Part shown: in pieces, positions 23,904-32,751 of the stretch
Layout of the letters: every line of letters begins with the position of its first letter
How positions within the stretch are numbered: the stretch's first letter is position 1
NCBI GenBank assembly: GCA_963736575.1
Contig: CAVTPD010000003.1
Coordinates: 434,001 to 498,000 of the forward strand
Direction: 5' to 3'
Length of the DNA: 64,000 bases
Source of the DNA: CAVTPD01 sp963736575
GTDB taxonomy: Bacteria > Bacteroidota > Bacteroidia > Cytophagales > JAAEPT01
Position numbers and translations under genes: made by a program
Notes under the pieces: generated by a model
What the model saw: the letters and a program-made list of their open reading frames with translations, nothing else
Told to the model about the DNA's origin: nothing
The model's database searches: none

Positions 23904-24842
23904 ATGAATTTTCAGCAATTAGAATACATAATAGCCGTAGACCAGCAAAAGCATTTTGCAAAAGCAGCCGATAGTTGCCACATTACACAGGCCACATTAA
24001 GTGCCATGATTAAAAAGCTGGAAGAAGAATTGGGCATAATAATTTTCGACCGTAAAAAGCAACCCATTTTCACTACTGCTGAAGGTTTACAAGTAATTGA
24101 AATAGCCCGAAAAATTCTTGGTCACCAGTCAGAATTAAGAGCGTTAAAAGAAATTGCTCCGGAAGAAATTTCGGGTAGCATTAAAATTGGCATCATCCCA
24201 ACCATTGCCAACTCTTTACTTCCCATTATTCTAAAACCAATTTTAAGTAATTTTCCTCAACTTAAAATTGATATTTCTGAAATTACTACCGAGGAAATCA
24301 AACGATTACTACTGGCGGACCAGATAGACATGGGGATTTTGGCTACACCATTAGAAGACACTGATTTTGAGGAAAACATACTCTATTACGAAGCCATGAT
24401 GGTTTATGGCATTAGTGATTTGGACAAAAAATACATTCTTCCGCACGAAATGGAGGACCACAACATTTGGTTGCTAGAAGATGGGCATTGTTTTCGAAAA
24501 CAAAGCATGACTATTTGTAACATTAAAGAGAAATCATTGGTGCCCACCAATTTAAAATTTGAAGGCAGTTCCTTTGAAACTTTATTAAACTTAACCGATC
24601 AGTTTGGGGGATATACCTTAGTTCCTGAATTGTATTATAACTTAATGACCAATTTCAGAAAAAGGAAAACCAAGCATTTTGAAAAACCGTTGCCGGTCAG
24701 GGAAATCAGTACGGTATATTATAGACCTTTCGCTAAGAAAAAAATTATAGACCTACTTTCTGCTAACATTTCTGAATTGATAAAAGGCCATTTAAGTACT
24801 GAAAAATTTAGTGCTAAAGATTTATCTATTATTGGGATCTAA
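23904..24842 (+). CDS. oxyR: OxyR, peroxide-sensing LysR-type regulator
   Basis: A 312-residue LysR-type activator. The winged helix covers residues 1-60 (MNFQQLEYIIAVDQQKHFAK, then the recognition helix ITQATLSAMIKKLE). In the sensor domain, GHCFRKQSMTIC places Cys196 and Cys205 exactly where the E. coli OxyR redox pair lies (Cys199 and Cys208), so it should form a disulfide on exposure to peroxide. It faces the peroxiredoxin operon and a matching operator lies between them. Confidence 0.92.
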   Translation: MNFQQLEYIIAVDQQKHFAKAADSCHITQATLSAMIKKLEEELGIIIFDRKKQPIFTTAEGLQVIEIARKILGHQSELRALKEIAPEEISGSIKIGIIPTIANSLLPIILKPILSNFPQLKIDISEITTEEIKRLLLADQIDMGILATPLEDTDFEENILYYEAMMVYGISDLDKKYILPHEMEDHNIWLLEDGHCFRKQSMTICNIKEKSLVPTNLKFEGSSFETLLNLTDQFGGYTLVPELYYNLMTNFRKRKTKHFEKPLPVREISTVYYRPFAKKKIIDLLSANISELIKGHLSTEKFSAKDLSIIGI

Positions 24843-24916
24843 AATAGTTATTAAGTCATCATTACCTTTGTGATTAGTCTCCCGCTTTATACTCAATTTA
24901 CTAGAAAACTAATGCA

Positions 24917-24946
24917 CAAAAAAAGCCAATTATAAATCGGCTTTTT
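24917..24946. terminator. Bidirectional terminator after oxyR
   Basis: AAAAAGCC-A-ATT / AAT-C-GGCTTTTT forms a stem with one A/C mismatch and runs of A and T on either side, between the convergent oxyR and the 24972 gene. Confidence 0.7.
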
Positions 24947-24971
24947 ATACATCTACAATAGTATTGCTTTA

Positions 24972-25262
24972 TTAGAAGTAAACCTCTTCGTAATCCAATA
25001 CGGCTTTAGAAACGTCATCAATAACCTTTTTGGTTACCGCACGGGGTTTTTCTTCTTTTATGGCTTTCAGTTTTTTTAAGGCTTTTTTACCTACCAAATG
25101 CAAACCAGTTGGCACATTATCATACCCATAGCTGCCTATCACATATTCAAGTTCATCCTGAATTTGACTATAGTCACTTGAACCTAGTTTCTTGAAGGCT
25201 TCAACAGCTGCTCCACACGCTTTACAAAGCTTTTCGTTTACTGTTTCGTTGGTGTAATTCAT
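24972..25262 (-). CDS. Small conserved Bacteroidota protein, unknown function
   Basis: A 96-residue helical cytoplasmic protein beginning MNYTNETVNEKLCKACGAAV. The start at 25262 is preferred over the upstream in-frame ATG 25271. CKAC at 14-17 is the only cysteine pair and could bind a metal or be redox active. The C-terminal half is Lys-rich. I do not recognise a named family. It is monocistronic between oxyR and dnaN. Confidence 0.6.
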   Translation of the reverse strand: MNYTNETVNEKLCKACGAAVEAFKKLGSSDYSQIQDELEYVIGSYGYDNVPTGLHLVGKKALKKLKAIKEEKPRAVTKKVIDDVSKAVLDYEEVYF

Positions 25263-25358
25263 AACTATCATTTTAAAAAAAATTATACGGTTAAATATAA
25301 AACAAAAAAAGCGAAGCCAAAATGAATCAACTCCGCTTAAAATAAATTTAATTATCTA

Positions 25359-26480
25359 TTAATAGTTGTTTAGCATTACAGGCATAACAAGCATTAAAAC
25401 ATCTTCGTTTTCTTCACCATCTACGGGTTTTAATAAACCTGCGCGGTTAGGTGCCGAAAGTTCTAAACTAACTGTTTTGGTATCTAGGTTGTTCAACATT
25501 TCCATCAAGAATTTCGCGTTGAAACCGATCTCAATATCTTCTCCTTCGTATTCACAGGTTAGTTTTTCATTGGCTTCGTTAGAGAAATCCAAGTCTTCCG
25601 CAGAGATTAACAATTCGCTACCGTTAATTTTTAACCGAACTTGATTAGTTGTTTTGTTGGCATAAATAGCAATACGCTTAAGAGAACTTAAAAAAGAATC
25701 TCTAGCTATTACCAAACGGTTAGGATTTTCAACAGGAATAACATTTTCGTAATCTGGGTAACGCTCATCAATTAAACGACATATCATCTGTATGTTGTTA
25801 AAACTGAAGAATGCATTAGACGGTGTGTATTCCATAGAAACCAAGGTATTATCACTAGGAAGTGACGACTTTAATAAGTTCATCGCTTTCTTAGGAAGAA
25901 TCATGGTATTGGTCATTTCAGAAGCAACATCTACTCTTCTAAAACGAACTAAACGGTGACCATCTGTAGCCACAAAAGTAGTATTGGTTTCGTTAACGGA
26001 AACATAAATACCCGTCATGGCTGGTCTTAAATCATCACTACTGGCTGCAAAGATTGTATTTTGAATAGCTCTGTATAAGGTGCTAGAAGCCAATTCTAAA
26101 GTATCTCCATTGGTTACGCCTGGTATCTTAGGGAAATCTGTAGAGTTTTCACCAGCTAATTTATATCTACCGTATTCAGAACTTAATTCTATACTGTATG
26201 TTTCTTCGTCTATAGTAAAAGTAACAGGTTGCTCCGGTAAGTTTTTAAGGGTATCCATTAAGATACGTGCAGGTATAGCAATGCTGCCTGTTTCCTTAGC
26301 TTCTACAGAAATTTCTGTAATCATTGAAGTTTGTAAATCCGAAGCGGTCACTTTTAACAAACCTTCAGACACCTCAAAAAGAAAGTTCTCTAGAATTGGA
26401 ACTACCGGGTTAGTCGTAATCACCCCGCTTATTCCTGACAATTGTTTTAATAGGGCTGAAGAAGAAACAATAAATTTCAT
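25359..26480 (-). CDS. dnaN: DNA polymerase III beta subunit (sliding clamp)
   Basis: A 373-residue protein with the three beta-clamp domains in order (about 1-120, 125-245, 250-373) and the C-terminal MLVMPVMLNNY in place of the usual MPMR(L/V) end, common in Bacteroidota. It forms the ring that tethers the polymerase to DNA. The gene stands apart from dnaA, and the neighbouring potassium channel gene reads the same way 114 bp upstream. A -7 element TAATTTTG is found 25 bp before the start. Confidence 0.96.
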   Translation of the reverse strand: MKFIVSSSALLKQLSGISGVITTNPVVPILENFLFEVSEGLLKVTASDLQTSMITEISVEAKETGSIAIPARILMDTLKNLPEQPVTFTIDEETYSIELSSEYGRYKLAGENSTDFPKIPGVTNGDTLELASSTLYRAIQNTIFAASSDDLRPAMTGIYVSVNETNTTFVATDGHRLVRFRRVDVASEMTNTMILPKKAMNLLKSSLPSDNTLVSMEYTPSNAFFSFNNIQMICRLIDERYPDYENVIPVENPNRLVIARDSFLSSLKRIAIYANKTTNQVRLKINGSELLISAEDLDFSNEANEKLTCEYEGEDIEIGFNAKFLMEMLNNLDTKTVSLELSAPNRAGLLKPVDGEENEDVLMLVMPVMLNNY

Positions 26481-26504
26481 GTTGGTTGTTTATTTTAGAC
26501 GACT

Positions 26505-26512
26505 CAAAATTA
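26505..26512 (-). promoter_or_regulatory. dnaN promoter, -7 element
   Basis: Read on the minus strand, TAATTTTG (26512 to 26505) fits TAnnTTTG, 25 bp before the dnaN ATG. The -33 element is not clear. Confidence 0.4.
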
Positions 26513-26594
26513 TCTTCGAAAATAGAAATAAAAAAAGCATTAAACCATCATGTTAGGCTTAAATTATAAACAAAAGACGTTAATAACTTATAGT

Positions 26595-27653
26595 TTATAC
26601 GCCTTCCATTGTGCCAAAAAGCTCATTAATGCGTGATTCGTGCTTGCCGTTACAAATCAGCAACAAATAATCCTCTTCTTGAATTAGAAGGTTTTCTTCT
26701 GGATTTTTATATAATTTTCTTTCTTTCTCATTAATATACTTGCTAATTCCTAACAGAATAGTGTTGTACCCTGTTTTCAATTCAAAAAAAGCATCGTTGT
26801 AATATTTCCCTATTAAAGGGTTTCCAGAAATCACTTTATACTCTTTAATGTCGTGTTCTTCATCATCTTGGGCATAGGTTAATAACTCTTCTCCCAACTC
26901 GGCAACTTCGGGCTCAAAAATATAACTAGCCAACAACTTGGCAGAAAGGTCTTGTTTACAAACCGGGTGCGTTACTCCAGCACTAACAAAAGTAGCTTTC
27001 AGGTCTCCTTTTTCTAAAGGAACTATATAACGTTGGTCTGGATACTCTTTTTTCAGATTTAAAAGATGTACTAGGTTTAATGCATCGTCTTGACCGTTTA
27101 TAAAAATCATTCGGCACTTTTCAATGTTGGCTTTTTTAAGCAAATCGTAATTATCAAACTCACTGTAAAGCACAAAAACTCTATTAATATTTTTATGGAA
27201 ATGTTCGTTAATTAAATCTATCTCACTCTTTTTAACGGTAACAATAGCTACCCGCTGCCCCACTTTTACTAACAGATCGGCCACCGATCTTGAAAAAGAA
27301 TCCCAACCCAATATAACCGTATGATCTTCGAACTTGGTACCGTAAAACCCCATCTTTTTATTCTCTTTTAACTCTTGCAAGTAATTGGTTAGCTTAGAAA
27401 CAAAATAGCCGTAAAACCCAATACTGGCTAGCACAAACAAATACCCCACTACCTTACCAAAAGGAGTAACGGGCACGTAATCGCCATAACCTACGCCGGC
27501 TATGGTAACCGTAGTATACCATATTCCTTCTAGGAAAGTATTTAAATCCGAAGATTTATCGAAATTCTCAAAATAGAGTAATAATTCTATTAACCCTATG
27601 TAAATTAGAATTACGATAGTAATGGTAACTATGCTTTTTCTATCCTTGAACAT
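26595..27653 (-). CDS. Two-helix potassium channel with RCK (TrkA-N) domain
   Basis: A 352-residue MthK-like channel. TM1 is about residues 8-28, the pore loop holds the selectivity filter GVGYGD (53-58), TM2 is 66-86, and the regulator of K+ conductance begins near 110 with VILGWDSFSRSV as its Rossmann motif (here GxD/SxxxR rather than GxGxxG). A TrkA-C-like C-terminal domain follows (LIQEEDYLLLICNG). It conducts K+ across the inner membrane, probably gated by cytoplasmic ligands or ions. It is divergent from murF. Confidence 0.88.
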   Translation of the reverse strand: MFKDRKSIVTITIVILIYIGLIELLLYFENFDKSSDLNTFLEGIWYTTVTIAGVGYGDYVPVTPFGKVVGYLFVLASIGFYGYFVSKLTNYLQELKENKKMGFYGTKFEDHTVILGWDSFSRSVADLLVKVGQRVAIVTVKKSEIDLINEHFHKNINRVFVLYSEFDNYDLLKKANIEKCRMIFINGQDDALNLVHLLNLKKEYPDQRYIVPLEKGDLKATFVSAGVTHPVCKQDLSAKLLASYIFEPEVAELGEELLTYAQDDEEHDIKEYKVISGNPLIGKYYNDAFFELKTGYNTILLGISKYINEKERKLYKNPEENLLIQEEDYLLLICNGKHESRINELFGTMEGV

Positions 27654-27712
27654 GGTAATTTACCTGTAAAAATAGACAAGTTATTGAACTTGAGAAACAA
27701 CACAGCAGCTTT

Positions 27713-29011
27713 ATGACTCAACTAGAAAAACTTTACACTTTTTTCCTTCAGTCTACAGGAGTAACAACAGACACCCGTAAAATCACAGAAGGAAGTATTT
27801 TCTTTGCCCTGAAAGGCGCCAACTTTAATGGTAATCAATTTGCTGCCAAGGCGCTAGAAAGCGGTTCTTCTTACGCTGTAGTTGACGAAAAAGAGTTTGC
27901 AATTTCGGAGAAATACATTTTAGTAGATAACGTTTTACAAACCTTACAGTTATTGGCCAACCACCACAGAAGACAATTTAACATCCCATTTATTGGCATT
28001 ACCGGCAGTAACGGAAAAACCACTACAAAAGAATTAATTACTACCGTTCTAAAACAGAAATACAAAACCATAGCTACAGTTGGTAATTTAAACAATCACA
28101 TTGGTGTACCGCTAACCTTACTTTCAATCCCAAAAGACACCGAAATGGCCGTTATAGAAATGGGTGCCAACAAGATTGGCGACATTGAAGAACTTTGCAC
28201 CATTGCAGAACCAAACTTCGGAATTATCACCAACATTGGTAAAGCACATTTAGAAGGCTTTGGCAGTTTAGAAGGTGTGGCCCGCGGTAAAAGCGAACTC
28301 TTTTTACATATTCTTAAAAACGGAGGTACTGTTTTCGCTAACGGAGCAAACGAACATATTGTAAGAATGAGTCGGCGTTTAGCGGATGTAGTTTACTATT
28401 TAGGAAACCCCAAAGGCGATTTCTATTCGGTAGAACTAGAAAAGGAAGAGCCTTTCTTAGCCTTAAAAGACAATACTGGAAAAGTTTACCCCACCCAGTT
28501 AAGTGGTTCTTACAATTTCGAGAATATGGTTTGCGCGCTTTGCATTGGAGAATATTTTAAAGTAGACCACCAAAAAGCATTTGAAGCTGTTGGCAATTAT
28601 TTACCAACCAACAATAGATCACAGATTACGAAACGAGGCACAAACGAAATTATCTTAGATGCCTATAACGCCAACCCTACTTCCATGAAATTTTCTATTG
28701 AAAGTTTTCTTAAAAAGGAAGAAAAAAGCAAGATCTTAATTTTAGGTGATATGTTTGAGTTAGGCGCACAAAGCACAGATGAACATCAGCAAATTGTAAA
28801 CTTACTTTCTGTACATAAAAACGAATTTCAAACGGCTTTTTTTCTAGGAAAACACTTCAATAACTGCTCAAACAATGATTTTTCTTTCTTCGGAACAAAA
28901 GAAGAATTAATTGCTTCTGGGAAATTAAACAACATCAATAATACCAACATTCTAATAAAAGGCTCCCGCGGAATGGGACTAGAATCTTTATTGGAAGAGC
29001 TACCCCAATAA
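27713..29011 (+). CDS. murF: UDP-MurNAc-tripeptide:D-Ala-D-Ala ligase
   Basis: A 432-residue Mur ligase that adds D-Ala-D-Ala to the UDP-MurNAc-tripeptide in the cytoplasm. The ATP motif GITGSNGKTTTKE (95-107) begins the central domain, the N-terminal domain has the MurF-type TDTRKI, and the C-terminal domain carries ILDAYNANPTSMK (near 315-327), the signature that separates MurF from MurC/D/E. It is the only mur gene in the window and is followed at 54 bp by proA in the same direction. Confidence 0.95.
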   Translation: MTQLEKLYTFFLQSTGVTTDTRKITEGSIFFALKGANFNGNQFAAKALESGSSYAVVDEKEFAISEKYILVDNVLQTLQLLANHHRRQFNIPFIGITGSNGKTTTKELITTVLKQKYKTIATVGNLNNHIGVPLTLLSIPKDTEMAVIEMGANKIGDIEELCTIAEPNFGIITNIGKAHLEGFGSLEGVARGKSELFLHILKNGGTVFANGANEHIVRMSRRLADVVYYLGNPKGDFYSVELEKEEPFLALKDNTGKVYPTQLSGSYNFENMVCALCIGEYFKVDHQKAFEAVGNYLPTNNRSQITKRGTNEIILDAYNANPTSMKFSIESFLKKEEKSKILILGDMFELGAQSTDEHQQIVNLLSVHKNEFQTAFFLGKHFNNCSNNDFSFFGTKEELIASGKLNNINNTNILIKGSRGMGLESLLEELPQ

Positions 29012-29030
29012 GATAATCCTGAATCTTTAG

Positions 29031-29038
29031 TATCTTTG
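29031..29038 (+). promoter_or_regulatory. proA promoter, -7 element
   Basis: TATCTTTG fits TAnnTTTG and lies 27 bp before the proA ATG, between murF and proA, suggesting proA has its own promoter. No convincing -33 match. Confidence 0.45.
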
Positions 29039-29064
29039 CCCCTTGTAAAGATTAAGGTGCGATT

Positions 29065-30318
29065 ATGGAGCAAGAGATTTTAGAAAATCTAAAAAAAGTA
29101 AAGCGCGCCAGTAGAAAACTGGTTCAACTTACTGACGAACAAATTAAGTCAATCCTCAACGAAGTAGCTGATTTAGCACTTGAAAAAGAGGAGTACATTT
29201 TGGCGGAAAACAAAAAAGATCTTGAAAGAAAGGATCCCGAAAACCCAAAATATGATCGTTTATTACTAAACCCTGAAAGGTTAAAAGCCATTTGTCAGGA
29301 TGTAAGAAACGTGGCTGATTTGCCTTCTCCACTAAACGTAGAATTAGAAAAAAACACCTTGGATAATGGTCTAGAAATTTCTAGAATAACCGTTCCGTTG
29401 GGTATAATTGGCATTATTTACGAATCTAGACCTAACGTTACTTTTGATGTGTTTGCACTATGCCTTAAATCGGGTAATGCTTGTGTTTTAAAAGGAAGCC
29501 GTGACGCCAAAGATTCTAACATTGCCATTGTTAGCATTATTAAAGAAGTATTATCTAAATACAGTGTGGAAGAAGTATGCTATTTAGCTCCTGCAGAAAG
29601 AGAAGCATTACCTTTCATTCTAAACGCTGTAGAATATATAGATTGTGCTATCCCTAGAGGAAGCCAAGGTTTAATAGAATTTGTACGACAAAATGCTAAG
29701 ATCCCGGTAATTGAAACAGGTGCAGGTATTTGTCACACCTATGTTGATTCCGAAGCAGATATTAACAAAGCTAGAGAAATTGTTACCAATGCTAAATCCA
29801 GAAGGGTTTCGGTATGTAATGCCTTAGACTGTTTAATTATAGATACTGCTAAGCTGAAAGACTTATCCTTCATTATGTCTAAACTGGGCGAAGAGCATTC
29901 TGCTGAAGTATTTGCTGACGAAGCTGCTTATGCCGAATTAGAAGGAAAATACCCAGCTGATTTATTGAGGCACGCAACGGAAGAATCTTTCGGCACAGAG
30001 TTTTTGTCTTTAAAGATGTCTATTAAAACCGTAGATTCTGTTGACGAAGCTTTGGATCACGTAGCTATTTATTCTTCTAAACATTCGGAAGCAATTATAA
30101 CCGAAAACGAAGAAACAGCTTCTTATTATTTAAAGAATACCGATGCCGCTTGCGTTTACTCCAACGCTTCCACTGCTTTTAGTGATGGTGCACAATTTGG
30201 TTTAGGTGCCGAAATTGGTATTTCAACACAAAAATTACACGCTCGTGGACCAATGGCCCTTAGAGAAATCACTTCGTACAAATGGGTGATTAAAGGGAAT
30301 GGTCAGGTAAGAGCTTAA
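29065..30318 (+). CDS. proA: Glutamate-5-semialdehyde dehydrogenase
   Basis: A 417-residue enzyme of proline synthesis that reduces gamma-glutamyl phosphate with NADPH. ALDH-fold motifs are [19 protein letters not shown] and the catalytic cysteine in [10 protein letters not shown] near residue 254; the C-terminal [21 protein letters not shown]-type segment is typical of ProA. Its partner proB is not adjacent, although in many Flavobacteriia the two are joined. It is followed by arginine genes, which also draw on glutamate semialdehyde chemistry. Confidence 0.95.
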   Translation: [417 protein letters not shown]

Positions 30319-30342
30319 ACAATTATTGAAGCACTTTATCCT

Positions 30343-30405
30343 AATCGTCATTATCTGGCTTGACCAGATAATCTGAGCCTACTACCGCAGGAATGATGAA
30401 GAAAA
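30343..30405. repeat. Short palindromic intergenic element
   Basis: TTATCTGG (30351-30358) / CCAGATAA (30364-30371) forms an 8-bp perfect stem, flanked by GTCATT on one side and GGAATGATGA on the other, which are partial inverted copies. It resembles dispersed CGTCATTCC-type repeats of Bacteroidota. There is no T-run, so termination is unlikely. Confidence 0.4.
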
Positions 30406-30427
30406 AGCTTCTTAAAAGCCTATTAAA

Positions 30428-31564
30428 ATGAAATTATTTAATGTATACCCACTTTTCGACATTACCATTACAGAAGGTAAAGGCTCGTACTTGTGGGATA
30501 ATAAAGGGACAAAATACTTAGACCTTTACGGTGGCCACGCTCCTATTAGCATAGGGCACTCGCACCCGCATTATGTAGAAATGCTAAGCAATCAGGTAAG
30601 CAAATTGGGGTTCTATTCTAATTCTATCCAAAATCCTTTACAAGAAGAATTGGCAGAGAAATTAGGAGAAACCTCGGGCTATAAAGATTATGATTTATTC
30701 TTATGTAATTCTGGTGCCGAAGCCAATGAAAATGCCTTAAAACTAGCATCATTTTACAACGGAAGAAAAAAAATTATTTCATTTACTAAAGGATTTCATG
30801 GCCGAACTTCTTTAGCGGTTGCCATTACAGACAACCCTAAAATCATTGCGCCGGTTAACGAATACGAGCATTCTGTGATTTTACCGTTTAACGATGTAGA
30901 AGCGCTAAAAGCTTATTTCGAAAAAGAAGGTGATGAAGTTTGCGCCGTTATCACGGAAGGAATCCAAGGAATCGCAGGGATTTACGAAGCTTCGGAAGAC
31001 TTTATAAAAACAATAAGCCAATTGTGCGAAAAACACAATGCAGTTTTTATAGCCGATTCTGTACAATGCGGCTACGGACGTAGTGGAAAATTTTTCTCTA
31101 CCGACTTCTACGGTATTAAAGCAGATATTTATACTATGGCTAAGGCCATGGGTAATGGTTTCCCAATTGGTGGCGTGGTTATTTCGCCCAAATTTAAAGC
31201 AGAATACGGAATGTTAGGCACAACATTCGGCGGTAATCATTTGGCTTGTGCTGCCGCCATTGCAGTTTTAGATGTTTATAAATCCGAAAATTGTATAGAA
31301 AATGCTAAAACCATCGGGGACTATACCATAGATAAACTGAAGGCTTTTTCAGGCATAAAAGAAATCCGTGGCAAAGGCCTAATGATTGGTATTGAACTGG
31401 GACAAGAAGCCGGACCAATTCGTAAACAACTATTAGAAGAACACTTAATATTCACAGGTTCTTCCTCTAACAAAAACACAATACGCTTATTACCTGCACT
31501 AAATGTTGGTCAAGCAGAAATCGATCAGTTTCTGCAATCCTTCGCTAAAGTATTGGGGAAATAA
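30428..31564 (+). CDS. argD: Acetyl- or succinylornithine aminotransferase
   Basis: A 378-residue class III PLP aminotransferase. GSYLWDNKGTKYLDLYGGHA opens the protein, CNSGAEANENALKLA binds phosphate, and IYTMAKAMGNGFPIGG holds the PLP lysine. It converts N-acylglutamate semialdehyde to N-acylornithine. Whether the acyl group is acetyl or succinyl depends on the pathway; the following ArgF' suggests an N-acylated intermediate. It is separated from argF' by a terminator hairpin, so downstream expression may be reduced or separately initiated. Confidence 0.88.
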   Translation: MKLFNVYPLFDITITEGKGSYLWDNKGTKYLDLYGGHAPISIGHSHPHYVEMLSNQVSKLGFYSNSIQNPLQEELAEKLGETSGYKDYDLFLCNSGAEANENALKLASFYNGRKKIISFTKGFHGRTSLAVAITDNPKIIAPVNEYEHSVILPFNDVEALKAYFEKEGDEVCAVITEGIQGIAGIYEASEDFIKTISQLCEKHNAVFIADSVQCGYGRSGKFFSTDFYGIKADIYTMAKAMGNGFPIGGVVISPKFKAEYGMLGTTFGGNHLACAAAIAVLDVYKSENCIENAKTIGDYTIDKLKAFSGIKEIRGKGLMIGIELGQEAGPIRKQLLEEHLIFTGSSSNKNTIRLLPALNVGQAEIDQFLQSFAKVLGK

Positions 31565-31584
31565 GTAAAAACACATAGATTTAC

Positions 31585-31615
31585 AAGGGCGCTTTCTTAA
31601 AAGTGCCCTTTTTTA
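31585..31615 (+). terminator. Terminator between argD and argF'
   Basis: AAGGGCGCTTT (31585-31595) pairs with AAAGTGCCCTT-type sequence to 31610 with one G/T, followed by TTTTTT. It lies 21 bp after the argD stop. Confidence 0.75.
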
Positions 31616-31646
31616 TAGTCGTTCACTATATGTAACCCGCTTTACC

Positions 31647-32600
31647 ATGAAACACTTTACCGGTGTAAACGATGTATCAAATATTCAAAAGCTTTTAGAA
31701 TCTGCCTTAGATTTAAAAAAGCATCCTTATGCACACAAAGCGTTAGGTAAGAATAAAACTATTGGTGTAATTTTCCTTAACCCAAGTTTAAGAACCCGTT
31801 TAAGCACACAAAAAGCCGCACAAAACTTAGGCATGAATGTTCTAATGATGAACTTCTCTAACGAAGGCTGGGGTTTAGAAACCGGTGATGGCGTAGTTAT
31901 GGAATCGGGCCCGGGGGAACACATTAAAGAAGCTGCCGCTGTAATTGGTAGCTATTGTGATATTATTGGTATTCGATCTTTTCCTGGTTTCGAAAGTAGA
32001 GAAGACGATTACAACGAGGTGATTTTAGAGCTTTTCAAAAAATATTCTAACAAACCTATCATTAGTTTAGAATCTGCCACCAGACATCCTTTACAATCGT
32101 TCGCAGATTTAATTACGATTACAGAACACAGACCCATGAGAACAAAAAAACCAAAAGTTGTTCTTACGTGGGCGCCACATCCAAAAAGATTACCTCAAGC
32201 TGTGGCTAATTCATTTTCAGAATGGATGAACCATGCAGATGTTGATTTTGTAATCACCCACCCTAAAGGTTACGAACTTAAAGACGAATTTGTAGGAAAA
32301 GCCAAAGTGATTTACAATCAAGATGAAGCGTTAAAAGATGCCGATTTTGTCTATGCTAAGAACTGGTCTACTTACGAACCTTACGCTCAAATTCTTTCTA
32401 ACGACCCTAGCTGGATGATTAGCGAAGAGAAAATGAAACTCACCAACAAAGGTAAATTTATGCATTGCCTTCCGGTAAGAAGAAATGTTATTGTGGCTGA
32501 TGAGGTATTAGATTCTAATCGTTCTTTAGTGGTAAAACAAGCTGAAAACAGAATTTACAGCTGCCAGGCTGTATTAAAAGAAATGCTTGAATCGCTTTAA
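31647..32600 (+). CDS. argF': N-acylornithine carbamoyltransferase (ArgF')
   Basis: A 317-residue transcarbamylase of the Bacteroidota type that acts on N-acetyl- or N-succinylornithine rather than ornithine. FLNPSLRTR (43-51) binds carbamoyl phosphate and HCLPVRR near 276 closes the site. The loop that decides the acyl group reads VVMESGPGEHIKEA; residue 90, Pro in B. fragilis succinylornithine enzyme and Glu in the Xanthomonas acetylornithine enzyme, is Gly here with Pro at 89. The lack of Glu favours succinyl, but the assignment is open. The product feeds argE, which removes the acyl group. Confidence 0.9.
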   Translation: MKHFTGVNDVSNIQKLLESALDLKKHPYAHKALGKNKTIGVIFLNPSLRTRLSTQKAAQNLGMNVLMMNFSNEGWGLETGDGVVMESGPGEHIKEAAAVIGSYCDIIGIRSFPGFESREDDYNEVILELFKKYSNKPIISLESATRHPLQSFADLITITEHRPMRTKKPKVVLTWAPHPKRLPQAVANSFSEWMNHADVDFVITHPKGYELKDEFVGKAKVIYNQDEALKDADFVYAKNWSTYEPYAQILSNDPSWMISEEKMKLTNKGKFMHCLPVRRNVIVADEVLDSNRSLVVKQAENRIYSCQAVLKEMLESL

Positions 32601-32751
32601 TCAAAAACCCTTTTAACACGTACTACTAAAACACATCTCTATTTTAATTACTATAGTCATTTAAAGGTCTTTTGTAATTAGCAATCACTATCTGTATAAC
32701 GCTGCATTTTTACTATTTTAGTCGGTAATCTTATTCTAATTAATTTATTTG

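Noticed and set aside
30343..30405. Hairpin between proA and argD considered as terminator or riboswitch
   Set aside because: No T-run follows and no known riboswitch layout is visible; better described as a short repeat.
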